Positions 40,193 to 49,141 of a DNA stretch of 64,000 nt are shown piece after piece. Every line of letters begins with the position of its first letter. Position 1 is the first letter of the stretch. This DNA is from Stutzerimonas nitrititolerans (lineage in GTDB: Bacteria; Pseudomonadota; Gammaproteobacteria; Pseudomonadales; Pseudomonadaceae), in assembly GCF_003696285.1 (NCBI RefSeq), contig NZ_RFFL01000002.1:1-64000 (forward strand). Direction: 5' to 3'. The notes below the pieces were generated by a model. It searched no databases. It was not told the DNA's origin and worked only from the letters and a program-made list of their open reading frames with translations. The position numbers and the translations under genes were made by a program.

Positions 40193-40592
40193 AGAACGAA
40201 AGTCCATGCTAGCGGAGCTTTCATCGGAGTATGTATTCATCGTCACCCCTTTTGTATTTTTAGTAGCAATCAAACTCTACGCATACTCCTGGCCTGAAAT
40301 AATCTTAGCTCCAGACTGGTCACTAGTTTCCTGTATAATATTCGGGCAAATCTCTGTAAGAATGTCTAGGTCGGCAATCAAGTATCAGCACGCAGACAGT
40401 CGACAATTTGGCCTGTATTCAGCCAAACGGTTTTTCTTGGTCGCAGTATCGTTGCTGTTTTACTTTGGAATGGTCGCACAGCCCACCCTTTATCTTGGAT
40501 GGTGTCAAATTGGACTATTCACGCTAGCTAGCTTTTTCCATTTCAAGGATGGCCTAACCGCCAGGATTCTTGAAGAAAAAACAAACCAATAA
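40170..40592 (+). CDS. Hypothetical small multi-pass membrane protein, second gene of the cassette
   Basis: Not recognised. The 140-residue protein has about four hydrophobic helices (YVFIVTPFVFLVAIKLYAY; SWPEIILAPDW-SLVSCIIFG; FFLVAVSLLFYFGMVA; LGWCQIGLFTLASFF), with basic loops between and a charged C-terminal tail. Its start lies inside the 3' end of the preceding gene (23-base overlap), so the pair is translationally coupled. It has the same AT-rich composition. A soluble sensor plus small membrane protein is a common layout for abortive-infection or toxin systems, but that role is only inferred. Confidence 0.65.
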   Translation: MKSPPSYKERKSMLAELSSEYVFIVTPFVFLVAIKLYAYSWPEIILAPDWSLVSCIIFGQISVRMSRSAIKYQHADSRQFGLYSAKRFFLVAVSLLFYFGMVAQPTLYLGWCQIGLFTLASFFHFKDGLTARILEEKTNQ

Positions 40593-40925
40593 CATGTTTT
40601 ACAATTCGATAATTTAACCTGATAGAGTTCCGATCTACGTTTTTTTCTTGAGGAACATTGGAAAGCAAAACCTGACCGCTGGTATATCGACCACTCGCGT
40701 GTACTCGGCTGGCTCCGACTGCCACCCCAGTGAGCGCAGCGCCATAACGCAATCAAAGCGCAATCAGTGTTAATCGGCCAATCCACCTCTCCTTGCCGCA
40801 ACTAATAACCAAATCATCTATTAACATCAAAAAAGGTTTCTAGACACTCTAAGCCCCACCCTCTATCGTGCGCCGCGGGGTCGCCTGGGTGGCCCGCTTT
40901 GGTTGTCGCTACGCTAAGGAAACCC
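40593..40925. other. 333-bp gap marking the right edge of the AT-rich island
   Basis: The left half keeps the AT-rich composition of the preceding cassette. From about 40840 the sequence returns to GC-rich host-like DNA (CGCCGCGGGGTCGCCTGGG). No gene, no tRNA fragment and no clear direct repeat of the tRNA 3' end is seen. The junction of acquired and resident DNA probably lies here. Confidence 0.45.
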
Positions 40926-42716
40926 ATGCTCCCTGAATCGCTGCAGCTTTATTTCGTCTGCGCCGTGCTGGTGTGGGTGCTGGTGTCTTTCGTGCGCGAG
41001 AGCTGGAGCCCGGATATCGTCGTGGCGATTGCGGTGGCGGTGCTGATCGCCGCGCAGCTGTTGGCGCCGGCCGAAGTGTTGGGGGTGCTGTCGAACTCGG
41101 CGCCGGTGACAATCGCCTGCATGTTCGTGATTTCCGCGGCGCTGGAGCGAACCGGCTGTATCGATGCGCTGGGCAACTGGCTGGGCGATCTGGTGGGCAC
41201 CAGTCCCACGCGGGTATTGGCCGGCCTGACCATCACCGCGCTGGTCATTTCCGCCTTTCTCAACAATACGCCGGTGGTGGCGATTCTCACGCCGGTAGCC
41301 ATCTCGCTGGCCAGGCGCGCCGGCACCACGCCGTCCAAACTGCTGATTCCGCTGTCCTACGCCACCATTCTCGGCGGCACGCTGACCATGATTGGCACCT
41401 CGACCAACATCCTGGTCGATGGCGTCGCGCGCAAGGCAGGGCTCGAGCCGTTCGGCATGTTCGAGATCACCGGTGCGGCGTTGATTCTTGCGGTGGTCGG
41501 CATGGCCTACATGCTGACGCTGGGCAAGCGCCTGCTGCCCGAGCGCGATACCCTTTCCAAGCTACTGGGCCCGCGCCTGGATCGCACCTTCATGACCGAA
41601 CTGCGGGTGCCGCAGAGCTCGCCGGTGATCGGCAAGAGCATCAGCGAGGCCAACCTCAACGGGGGCAGCGGCCTGCAGGTGCTCCAGGTCAATCGCGGCG
41701 CCACGCTGTTCAGCCGTCCGGAGCATGATTTCGCGCTGCAGGCAGGCGATCTGCTGGTCATCCACGGTCAGGTCAAGGATGTGGTCGAGCTGCGCGGCAG
41801 CGGCCATCTGGCCTTCAGCCGTAGCGATGCCTTCGAAACCATCAGCAGCGACGACGTGACACTCGTCGAAGCCATCGTCGGTCGCGATTCGCGTTTCAGC
41901 CACCGCCCCATGCGCGACCTCGACCTGTCGGCGCGTTATGGCATCAACGTGCTGGCCGTGCATCGTCAGGACGAGAATATCCAGGGCAACTTCGACGATT
42001 TCGAGCTGCAGTTCGGCGACGTGATGCTGGTCGAAGGTTCGGCCACGCAGATCAAGCGCTTCGCCGACAACGGCGGACTGATCAGCCTGAACATCGTGCA
42101 GGAGCGTGCCTACCGCCGCGACAAGGCTCCGCTGGCGATCATCACCACCCTGGCGGTGATGCTGCTGGCAGCGCTGGGCGTGATGCCCATCGAAGGGCTG
42201 GCGATCATCGGTGCGGCAACGGTACTGGCGACACGCTGCCTGGACGTGGAGGATGCCTACAAGGCGGTCGACTGGAAAATCCTCAGCCTGATCTTCGGCA
42301 TGCTGGCGATCAGCGTCGCCATGGACAAGGTCGGGCTGGTCGAGCTGATCGTCTCCAGCGTGGTCACGCTGACGCCCTGGGCAGGCCCGCTGTTCATGCT
42401 GTCGTTCATCTACCTGTTCACCTCCACCCTCACCGAGGTGCTGTCGAACAACGCCGTCGCGGTGCTGGTCACGCCCATCGCCATCGGCCTGGCGCAGCAG
42501 CTGGGTGTCGACCCGCGGGCCTTCGTGGTGGCGGTGATGTTCGCCGCCAGCGCCAGCTTCGCGACACCGATCGGCTACCAGACCAACACCTTCGTCTACA
42601 CCGCCGGCGGCTATCGCTTCAGCGACTTCCTGAAGGTCGGAATTCCGCTGAACCTCCTGCTCTGGGGCGCTGCGACGCTGGTGATCCCCTGGTTCTGGCC
42701 GCTGGCGCCGGTGTGA
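40926..42716 (+). CDS. SLC13-family permease with two TrkA-C (RCK_C) domains
   Basis: Inner-membrane transporter of the divalent anion:Na+ symporter / ArsB-NhaD superfamily. The 596-residue protein has two blocks of membrane helices (about 1-200 and 395-596) around a cytoplasmic region. That region holds two RCK_C-type domains: FALQAGDLLVIHGQVKDV and LQFGDVMLVEGSATQI are their ends. Repeated motifs SAFLNNTPVVAILTPVA and EVLSNNAVAVLVTPIA mark the two transport re-entrant regions. The substrate (sulfate, dicarboxylate or other) cannot be told. The ATG at 40926 begins a hydrophobic helix. Confidence 0.88.
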   Translation: MLPESLQLYFVCAVLVWVLVSFVRESWSPDIVVAIAVAVLIAAQLLAPAEVLGVLSNSAPVTIACMFVISAALERTGCIDALGNWLGDLVGTSPTRVLAGLTITALVISAFLNNTPVVAILTPVAISLARRAGTTPSKLLIPLSYATILGGTLTMIGTSTNILVDGVARKAGLEPFGMFEITGAALILAVVGMAYMLTLGKRLLPERDTLSKLLGPRLDRTFMTELRVPQSSPVIGKSISEANLNGGSGLQVLQVNRGATLFSRPEHDFALQAGDLLVIHGQVKDVVELRGSGHLAFSRSDAFETISSDDVTLVEAIVGRDSRFSHRPMRDLDLSARYGINVLAVHRQDENIQGNFDDFELQFGDVMLVEGSATQIKRFADNGGLISLNIVQERAYRRDKAPLAIITTLAVMLLAALGVMPIEGLAIIGAATVLATRCLDVEDAYKAVDWKILSLIFGMLAISVAMDKVGLVELIVSSVVTLTPWAGPLFMLSFIYLFTSTLTEVLSNNAVAVLVTPIAIGLAQQLGVDPRAFVVAVMFAASASFATPIGYQTNTFVYTAGGYRFSDFLKVGIPLNLLLWGAATLVIPWFWPLAPV

Positions 42717-42799
42717 CGCACAGCTTGCCCTGAGTCATTGCTTCCGCATTCGTTTGATCCCATGCTCGTGGCATTTCAGCCAACAACAAGGAATGCGCG

Positions 42800-44077
42800 A
42801 TGAAACCGGAAACCCTGGCGATCCATGCCGGCTACAGCCCCGACCCGACCACCAAGGCCGTGGCGGTGCCGATCTACCAGACCACGTCCTACGCCTTCGA
42901 CGACACCCAGCATGGCGCCGACCTGTTCGACCTGAAGGTCGCCGGCAACATCTATACGCGCATCATGAACCCCACCAACGACGTGCTGGAGCAGCGTGTC
43001 GCGGCCCTTGAAGGCGGCGTTGCGGCGCTGGCCGTGGCATCCGGCATGGCCGCCGTGACCTATGCCATCCAGACGGTGGCCGGGGTCGGCGACAACATCG
43101 TCTCGGTGGCCAAGCTGTATGGCGGCACCTACAACCTGTTCGCCCACACCCTGCCACGCTTCGGCATCGAGGTACGCTTCGCCGCCCATGACGACATCGC
43201 CGCGCTCGAGGCCTTGATCGACGGAAACACCAAGGCCGTCTTCTGCGAATCCATCGGCAACCCTGCCGGCAACATCATCGACCTGCAGGCGCTGGCCGAC
43301 GCCGCACACCGGCATGGCGTACCGCTGATCGTGGACAACACCGTGGCCACGCCGATTCTCTGCCGGCCGTTCGAACATGGTGCGGATGTGGTGGTGCATT
43401 CGCTGACGAAGTACATCGGCGGCCATGGCACCAGCATCGGCGGCATAGTGGTGGACTCAGGCAAATTCCCATGGGCCGATCACAAGGACCGCTTCCCGCT
43501 GCTCAACACGCCGGACCCGTCCTATCACGGCGTCACCTACACCGAAGCATTCGGCCCCGCAGCGTTCATCGGCCGTTGCCGTGTGGTACCGCTGCGCAAC
43601 ACCGGCGCGGCACTGTCGCCGTTCAACGCCTTCATGATCCTGCAGGGGCTGGAAACCCTGGCGCTGCGCATGGAACGCCACTGCGAGAACGCACTGAAGG
43701 TCGCGACCTATCTGCAGTCGCATCCGCAGGTCGCCTGGGTGAAGTACGCCGGCCTGCCGGACCATCCCGAGCACGAGCTGGCGCTGCGCTACACCAAGGG
43801 CACGCCCGCCTCGATATTGTCGTTCGGTATCAAGGGCGGCTTCGATGCCGGCGCGCGCTTCATCGACGCCCTCAAGCTGGTGGTTCGCCTGGTGAACATC
43901 GGCGATGCCAAATCCCTGGCCTGCCACCCCGCCTCCACCACCCACCGCCAGCTCAGCGACGAGGAGCTGGAAAAAGCCGGCGTACCGCGGGACATGGTGC
44001 GGCTGTCGATCGGTATCGAGCATATCGACGACATTCTTGCCGACCTGGAGCAGGCGCTGGCGGCCTCGAAGGGCTAG
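42800..44077 (+). CDS. metY: O-acetylhomoserine sulfhydrylase (O-acetylhomoserine aminocarboxypropyltransferase)
   Basis: PLP enzyme making homocysteine from O-acetylhomoserine and sulfide. The 425-residue protein has the Cys/Met metabolism fold: PIYQTTSYAF, YTRIMNPTNDVLEQRVA, the PLP lysine K204 in VVHSLTKYIGGHG, and the C-terminal VRLVNIGDAKSLACHPAST and SIGIEHIDDI. The about 425-residue length and the extra insert mark MetY rather than MetB/MetZ. GGAATGCGCG precedes the ATG weakly. It is a single-gene unit followed by a hairpin. Confidence 0.92.
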   Translation: MKPETLAIHAGYSPDPTTKAVAVPIYQTTSYAFDDTQHGADLFDLKVAGNIYTRIMNPTNDVLEQRVAALEGGVAALAVASGMAAVTYAIQTVAGVGDNIVSVAKLYGGTYNLFAHTLPRFGIEVRFAAHDDIAALEALIDGNTKAVFCESIGNPAGNIIDLQALADAAHRHGVPLIVDNTVATPILCRPFEHGADVVVHSLTKYIGGHGTSIGGIVVDSGKFPWADHKDRFPLLNTPDPSYHGVTYTEAFGPAAFIGRCRVVPLRNTGAALSPFNAFMILQGLETLALRMERHCENALKVATYLQSHPQVAWVKYAGLPDHPEHELALRYTKGTPASILSFGIKGGFDAGARFIDALKLVVRLVNIGDAKSLACHPASTTHRQLSDEELEKAGVPRDMVRLSIGIEHIDDILADLEQALAASKG

Positions 44078-44084
44078 GGTCGCA

Positions 44085-44118
44085 GGGCTTCATTCGCAGA
44101 GGCTTGCGACTGAAGCCC
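44085..44118 (+). terminator. Hairpin downstream of metY
   Basis: GGGCTTCA pairs with TGAAGCCC, with an inner TCGCA/TGCGA stem, eight bases after the metY stop. There is no T-run, so Rho-independent termination is uncertain. Confidence 0.55.
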
Positions 44119-44205
44119 ATCAGACGCAGTGCCCGCTCGCGCGTGTCGCGCGCCCTGATACTCTCCATGCATCGCCATCCAGAGAGAAGCACCCAGGAGC
44201 CGCTC

Positions 44206-44640
44206 ATGACCGATTCGCTCATCGTACCCTGTGCGCACTGCGCCGGGCTCAACCGCATCCCCGCCGACCGCGTTGGCCAGCATCCGCGCTGCGGACGCTG
44301 CAAGAACGAGGTGCTGGTAGGCAAGCCCTTCGAGGTGAACCAGGGCAATTTCGCGCAGCAGATAAAAGGCGACCTGCCACTGCTGCTGGATGTCTGGGCC
44401 AGCTGGTGCGGGCCATGCCGCAGCTTCGCCCCGACCTTCGAGCAGGCCGCCGTTCAACTGCAGGGACGCTGCCGACTGGCCAAGCTGGACAGCGAAGCCA
44501 ACCAGCAGTTGTCCGGCCAGCTGGGCATCCGCTCCATCCCCAGCCTGATCCTGTTCAGAAACGCCCGCGAAGTGGCACGCCAGAACGGCGCCATGCCCTT
44601 GCCACAGTTGCTGGCGTGGGCTGCACAGCAGGGCATCTGA
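44206..44640 (+). CDS. trxC: Thioredoxin 2 (zinc-binding thioredoxin)
   Basis: Cytoplasmic disulfide reductase used in oxidative stress. The 144-residue protein has the TrxC-specific N-terminal zinc site C9/C12 and C29/C32 (CAHC, CGRC) before the thioredoxin fold with WASWCGPCRSF, active-site cysteines C68 and C71, and the cis-Pro loop IRSIPSLILF. AGGAGCCGCTC precedes the ATG at 44206, which gives the family length. Confidence 0.94.
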   Translation: MTDSLIVPCAHCAGLNRIPADRVGQHPRCGRCKNEVLVGKPFEVNQGNFAQQIKGDLPLLLDVWASWCGPCRSFAPTFEQAAVQLQGRCRLAKLDSEANQQLSGQLGIRSIPSLILFRNAREVARQNGAMPLPQLLAWAAQQGI

Positions 44641-44725
44641 CCGTTTCACCGGGGCAAAATCCGCGACCAGACACCGACTCTGCGAAAAAGTTCCGCCCAG
44701 AAGGGCAACCTCCCATCAGCAGCGT

Positions 44726-44754
44726 TTGCCTCGCATGGGTGGCGATTGGATAAT
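44726..44754 (+). promoter_or_regulatory. Candidate promoter of the aryl polyene operon
   Basis: TTGCCT (44726-44731) and GATAAT (44749-44754) with a 17-base spacer, about 88 bases before the first operon gene. It is the best match in the 201-bp gap after trxC. No regulator gene is in the operon, so control is probably by an outside factor. Confidence 0.4.
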
Positions 44755-44841
44755 GCCGGCACTTTTATGCTGCATTTACCGATAGGCGCCATTCATGGAC
44801 CGATACGCCGATAACAAAACCTGCAGAAAGCTGGGTCTAGC

Positions 44842-45558
44842 GTGATTCAATTCGACATCGATCAATGGCGAGCCTGGGCACCGGGCATGGAAAGCGCGGA
44901 CGATTGGACAGCCTGGGCCGTTGCGCCGGGCCCGCTGGCCGATGATGGCCAGCCGGACGTCAGCTTCCTGCCGGCCATGCAGCGCCGTCGCCTGAGTCGC
45001 CTGGCGCGCATGGCCTTCGCGGTCGCCACGCCGCTGACCGAAGGCCAACCGCCGATGCCCCTGGTGTATGCCTCACGCCACGGCGAAACCCCACGAACTT
45101 TCGCCATCCTCAGCGATCTGGCGCGTCAGGAAGCACTATCGCCTACCCAGTTCAGCCTGTCGGTGCATAACGCGGTGATCGGCCTGTGGTCGATCCTGCA
45201 GAACGATGGCAGCGAGATGACCGCCCTGGCCGCCGAAGGCGATGGCCTGGAACACGCCGTCATGGAAGCCGCGCTGCTGCTGGCCGAAGGGGCGCCAGCG
45301 GTGCTGCTGGTGATCGCCGAGGATCAACCGCCCAGCGTCTATCAACCCTGGATCGGTGACGTGAGCTTTCCTTACGCCGTCGCACTGCTGCTCAAGCCGG
45401 GCTGCAGCTGGCAGCTGCGCCTGGACGCGACCGAAGACCAGACCGCGCCCAGCGAATGGCCACACGCGCTGGAACTGGTGCGCGCACTGCTCACCGGCCG
45501 TTCCTGCTGGCAGCACCAATGGAAGAGACGTCGATGGAACTGGCAACGGAATCAGTGA
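44842..45558 (+). CDS. Beta-ketoacyl synthase-like chain length factor (ApeC-like)
   Basis: Small ketosynthase-fold protein of 238 residues. It lacks the Cys-His-His catalytic set; the region LSVHNAVIGLWSILQNDGS corresponds to the active-site loop of ketosynthases without the Cys. Such Ketoacyl-synt_2 proteins occur in aryl polyene clusters, where ApeC partners the ketosynthase ApeO as a non-catalytic subunit. The start is GTG at 44842 with no strong ribosome-binding site. It is the first gene of the operon and overlaps the acyltransferase gene by 25 bases. Confidence 0.8.
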   Translation: MIQFDIDQWRAWAPGMESADDWTAWAVAPGPLADDGQPDVSFLPAMQRRRLSRLARMAFAVATPLTEGQPPMPLVYASRHGETPRTFAILSDLARQEALSPTQFSLSVHNAVIGLWSILQNDGSEMTALAAEGDGLEHAVMEAALLLAEGAPAVLLVIAEDQPPSVYQPWIGDVSFPYAVALLLKPGCSWQLRLDATEDQTAPSEWPHALELVRALLTGRSCWQHQWKRRRWNWQRNQ

Positions 45559-46343
45559 ACAACCGCCCCAATGCACCCTGGCTGTGGCGCCTGGTCGCCA
45601 CCGGCCTGTCGTTCGCGCTGTTCGGGCTCGGCGGCCTGTGCCTGCGGCTTATCGTGTTCCCTGTCATCGACCGTCTGCCCGGTGACGCCCTCGCGCGTCG
45701 CCGCCGGGCGCGCCTGACCAACAGCCGCCTGTTCTGGTTCTTCGTGCAGTTCATGTATCGCAGCGGCGTGCTGACCTATGAAGTCGAGGGCGCGGAGCGT
45801 CTTGGCCGGCCGGGCCAGTTGGTGATCGCCAATCACCCCTCGCTGATCGACGTGGTGGTGCTGGTCTCGCTGATTCGCGACGCCAATTGCGTGGTCAAGC
45901 AGAGCCTCTGGGACAACCCCTTTACCCGCGGCCCGATCCGCGCGGCGCAGTACATCAGCAACAACGGCAGCGCCGAAATGCTCGACGAAGCGGCCGCAGC
46001 CCTGCAACAGGGCCAGACTCTGATCATCTTCCCCGAAGGCACCCGCACCACGCCGGGCCAGCCGCCGCAGTTCCATCGTGGCGCGGCGGCCATCGCGTTG
46101 CGCGGGGCGACGCGGGTCACACCCGTGGTGATCAGCGTCACACCCACCACCCTGACCAAGGCCGAGCCCTGGTACCGCATTCCGTCACGGCGTTTCCATT
46201 TTCATCTGCGGGTCGGCGATGATATCGACCCCCAGGTATTTGCCAGCCAGGGCTCAGCGCCCATTGCCTCACGGCGACTCAACGACCATCTGCACCAACA
46301 CTTCATAAAGGAGCTCGCACTCGATGAGCCAACTACAGCTTGA
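45534..46343 (+). CDS. 1-acylglycerol-3-phosphate acyltransferase-like protein (PlsC fold)
   Basis: Membrane-associated acyltransferase of about 269 residues, probably involved in attaching the polyene acyl chain to a lipid or sugar. It has a hydrophobic segment at about 20-45 (FALFGLGGLCLRLIVFPV), then the acyltransferase motifs NHPSLID (HxxxxD), FTRGPIRAAQYI and FPEGTR. The start is either ATG 45519 or 45534; GGAAGAGACG before 45534 favours the latter. It ends overlapping the first ACP gene by 20 bases. Confidence 0.82.
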   Translation: MELATESVNNRPNAPWLWRLVATGLSFALFGLGGLCLRLIVFPVIDRLPGDALARRRRARLTNSRLFWFFVQFMYRSGVLTYEVEGAERLGRPGQLVIANHPSLIDVVVLVSLIRDANCVVKQSLWDNPFTRGPIRAAQYISNNGSAEMLDEAAAALQQGQTLIIFPEGTRTTPGQPPQFHRGAAAIALRGATRVTPVVISVTPTTLTKAEPWYRIPSRRFHFHLRVGDDIDPQVFASQGSAPIASRRLNDHLHQHFIKELALDEPTTA

Positions 46344-46587
46344 GATCAAGCATCTGATCATTGATGCGCTGGGTCTGGAAGACCTCACACCGGAAGATAT
46401 CGCCGCCGACCAGCCGCTGTTTGGCGAAGGCCTGGGCCTGGATTCGGTCGACGCGCTGGAGCTGGGCCTGGCCATCCAGAAGCGTTTCGGCATCAAGATC
46501 GACGCCGACGCCAAGGACACCCGCAAGCACTTCGCCAGTGTCGACAGCCTGGCTGACTACGTCAGCGCCAACCGTGCCGTCGCCTGA
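46324..46587 (+). CDS. Acyl carrier protein (ApeE-like)
   Basis: The 87-residue acidic carrier protein has the phosphopantetheine serine S41 in GEGLGLDSVDALELG. A charged-to-hydrophobic helix pattern typical of ACPs surrounds it. It would hold the growing polyene as a thioester. The start overlaps the end of the acyltransferase gene. A second ACP follows after 13 bases, as in other aryl polyene clusters. Confidence 0.9.
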   Translation: MSQLQLEIKHLIIDALGLEDLTPEDIAADQPLFGEGLGLDSVDALELGLAIQKRFGIKIDADAKDTRKHFASVDSLADYVSANRAVA

Positions 46588-46600
46588 GGAGGAATATCAA

Positions 46601-46858
46601 GTGAACAGCCGCGATGAAATCTTCCTGACCCTGCGCGACGCATTGGTCGAACTCTTCGAGCTGGAGCCCGAGCGCATCAGCCTGGAGGCCAACCTGTATC
46701 AGGACCTTGAAATCGACAGCATCGACGCCGTCGACCTGATCGATCACATCAAACGCCAGACCGGCAAGAAGATCGCCGCCGAGGAATTCAAGTCGGTGCG
46801 TACCGTGGGCGACGTGGTCGAGGCCGTGTTCCGCCTGGTCAACGCCGAAACGGCCTGA
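46601..46858 (+). CDS. Second acyl carrier protein (ApeF-like)
   Basis: The 85-residue carrier protein has the phosphopantetheine serine S40 in YQDLEIDSIDAVDLIDH. The start is GTG at 46601, fixed by a near-perfect GAGGAGGAA ribosome-binding site just after the stop of the first ACP. Paired ACPs in aryl polyene systems are thought to handle starter/extension and dedicated chain carriage; which does which is not visible. Confidence 0.9.
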   Translation: MNSRDEIFLTLRDALVELFELEPERISLEANLYQDLEIDSIDAVDLIDHIKRQTGKKIAAEEFKSVRTVGDVVEAVFRLVNAETA

Positions 46859-46898
46859 GCCAGGCATTGGTTAGCCGATCGGCTCCCGGAAGCAACTG

Positions 46899-47465
46899 AT
46901 GCAAGCACGCAAAGCGGGCGCCGCCCGGCTGATCGGCCTTGGCCTGGTGGTGGTTGGGTTGTTGTACCCCTTTGTCGTCTACCTGGGCATGGGGCACCTG
47001 ACGCCACGCATGTTCGCCGTGCTGCTGGGCACCCTCTGGCTGGCTCGCCTGCTCGGCGGCCGACCTTCGCCCCTCGAGCGGACGATCGGCGTCTTCGCCC
47101 TGGCGTTCTGCCTGCTGCTCGGCCTGGCCGACAGCGGCACGCTGCTGCGCTGGTACCCGGTGCTGATCAGCCTGGCTCTGCTGGGCTTGTTCGGCAGCAG
47201 CCTGCTGTCCGGCATGCCGATGGTCGAGCGGCTGGCACGCCTGACCGAACCCGAGCTGCCGCCGGCCGCCGTGCGCTACACACGCCAGGTGACCTGGCTG
47301 TGGGTGGGGTTCTTCACTTTCAACGCCGCCGTTGCCGCCGCGCTGGCCCTCTGGGCACCGCTGGCATGGTGGACGCTTTACACCGGCCTGATCGCCTATC
47401 TGCTGATGGGCCTGCTGTTTGCCGGTGAATGGCTGGTACGCCAGCGAATCAGGAGCCGTACATGA
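46899..47465 (+). CDS. COG4648-type integral membrane protein (ApeG-like)
   Basis: Function unknown. The 188-residue protein has about five or six hydrophobic helices (for example LIGLGLVVVGLLYPFVVYLG and LWVGFFTFNAAVAAALALW) and a conserved-looking RYTRQVTWLWVGFFTFN segment. Membrane proteins of this type are standard in aryl polyene clusters. Its stop overlaps the start of the next gene by 4 bases (ATGA type). Confidence 0.75.
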   Translation: MQARKAGAARLIGLGLVVVGLLYPFVVYLGMGHLTPRMFAVLLGTLWLARLLGGRPSPLERTIGVFALAFCLLLGLADSGTLLRWYPVLISLALLGLFGSSLLSGMPMVERLARLTEPELPPAAVRYTRQVTWLWVGFFTFNAAVAAALALWAPLAWWTLYTGLIAYLLMGLLFAGEWLVRQRIRSRT

Positions 47466-49141
47466 ACTGGATTGCGCTGGACCAGTTACTCGAGCAAACA
47501 CCGGCCTCGCGGCCGGTGGCATTGTGCCCGGCGCTCGAACACGAAGCGCTGCGGCAACAAGCACTGCGCCTGGCCGGCGGGCTGCGCAGCCGCAACATCA
47601 CCCGGTTGGCGCTGCATCTGGAAGATGCCGGCGAGCTGGCCATCGCCCTGCTGGGCGCCTGGCGTGCCGGAGTCACGGTGCTGTTGCCGGCCGATTTGCA
47701 ACCCGCCACCCGCCAGCGCCTGGCTGACCAGGCGGATCTCTGGCTGACCGATGAGGCCGGCGACAGCGCGCTGGCGGAACTGCTGGGCGAGGCGCTGCCT
47801 GCCGCGCCGCTGGATCTCGACCAGTGCCGCCTGTTGCTCTGTACCTCCGGTTCCAGTGGCGAGCCCAAGCTGATCGAGAAGCGTCTGCGCCAGCTGGCCA
47901 ACGAAGTCGAAGTGCTTGAAGACCAGTGGGGCGCGGAGCTGGGCCAGGCCTGCATCATCGGTAGCGTGGCGGCGCAGCATATCTACGGGCTACTGTTCCG
48001 CGTGCTCTGGCCGCTGTGCGCGGGGCGTCCGCTGTTGCGCAAGGCATTGCCCTTTCCTGAAGACATTCAGCTGGCCAGCCGCGAGCATGCCGACTTCTGC
48101 CTGGTCGCCAGCCCTGCACTGCTCAAGCGCATGGGCGACAACCTCGACTGGCCGGCGCTGAGCCGGGTGCGCCGGGTGTTTTCCTCGGGCGGACCGTTGC
48201 CCGCAGAAGCCGCGCAGCAACTGCAGCAACGGCTGGACCAGGCGCCCACGGAAATCTACGGCAGCTCGGAAACCGGTGGCATCGCCTGGCGCCAGGGCGG
48301 CAGCCTCTGGCAGCCTTTCGTTGGTGTCGAACTGAGCCAGGACGAACAGGGCGCGCTGCGCATCGCCTCGCCCTGCCTGCCGCCGGACCACGTGGAACAG
48401 ACTGCCGATGCCGCGCGGATCCAGGCCGATGGCCGCTTCGAACTGCTGGGCCGGCTCGACCGCATCGTCAAGCTGGAAGAAAAGCGCATTTCCCTGCCGA
48501 TGCTGGAAAGCGCCTTGAGCGAACACCCCTTCGTCAGCGAAGCGCGGCTGAGCGTCATCGAGGACAATCGCGCCTTTCTCGCCGCGCTGGTCGCTCTCAG
48601 CGATGCCGGCCTGCATGCCCTGCGCAACCAGGGCCGCCGCGCCCTGACCCAGGCGCTGCGCAAGCACTTGGCGCAATACTGCGAAGCCCTGGCCCTGCCA
48701 CGACGCTGGCGGCTGGTGCGGCAAATGCCCTGTAACGCCCAGGGCAAACTGCCGCAAGCGCAACTCGAAGCGCTGCTGCGTACGCCGCGCTGTCTGACGC
48801 CGGAACGATTGGGCGAGCGCCAGGAAGACGATCAATGGCACCTGGAGCTGGGCGTACCGGTGGACCTGGCCCACTTCAGCGGGCACTTCCCGCAGACCCC
48901 GGTGCTGCCCGGCGTGGTCCAGATCGACTGGGCAATCAGCCTGGCGCGCCAGCTGATCGAGAACCTGCCGCCACGTTTCCAGGGCATGGAGGTATTGAAG
49001 TTCCAGCAGCTGGCGCGTCCCGGTGATCGCCTGCAACTGACGCTGCGCTTCGACGCCCAGCGCAGCAAACTGCACTTCAGCTACCGCAACGGCGATGCGC
49101 CCTGCTCATCCGGGCGCATTCTGCTGGGAGCGTCGGCATGA
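47462..49141 (+). CDS. AMP-dependent acyl/aryl ligase fused to a hotdog dehydratase (ApeH-ApeI fusion)
   Basis: Activates the aromatic starter acid and loads it, with a dehydratase attached. The 559-residue protein has adenylation motifs [17 protein letters not shown] (about 124-140), [14 protein letters not shown], and [17 protein letters not shown] with the hinge and late lysine. From about 460 a FabA/FabZ-like hotdog domain follows: [20 protein letters not shown] with the catalytic-type His. In E. coli-type clusters ApeH and ApeI are separate. The ATG at 47462 overlaps the upstream stop; the stop overlaps the glycosyltransferase start (ATGA). Confidence 0.88.
   Translation: MNWIALDQLLEQTPASRPVALCPALEHEALRQQALRLAGGLRSRNITRLALHLEDAGELAIALLGAWRAGVTVLLPADLQPATRQRLADQADLWLTDEAGDSALAELLGEALPAAPLDLDQCRLLLCTSGSSGEPKLIEKRLRQLANEVEVLEDQWGAELGQACIIGSVAAQHIYGLLFRVLWPLCAGRPLLRKALPFPEDIQLASREHADFCLVASPALLKRMGDNLDWPALSRVRRVFSSGGPLPAEAAQQLQQRLDQAPTEIYGSSETGGIAWRQGGSLWQPFVGVELSQDEQGALRIASPCLPPDHVEQTADAARIQADGRFELLGRLDRIVKLEEKRISLPMLESALSEHPFVSEARLSVIEDNRAFLAALVALSDAGLHALRNQGRRALTQALRKHLAQYCEALALPRRWRLVRQMPCNAQGKLPQAQLEALLRTPRCLTPERLGERQEDDQWHLELGVPVDLAHFSGHFPQTPVLPGVVQIDWAISLARQLIENLPPRFQGMEVLKFQQLARPGDRLQLTLRFDAQRSKLHFSYRNGDAPCSSGRILLGASA

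Noticed and set aside
35895-40925. Search for a direct repeat of the tRNA 3' end marking an att site
   Set aside because: No copy of TTCGAGTCCGTGTGGGCCCA or a shorter 12-base part was seen near the right edge, so no att pair is reported.
42754-43011. Small + strand frame overlapping the start of metY
   Set aside because: Out-of-frame shadow of the metY 5' end, with no independent ribosome-binding site.
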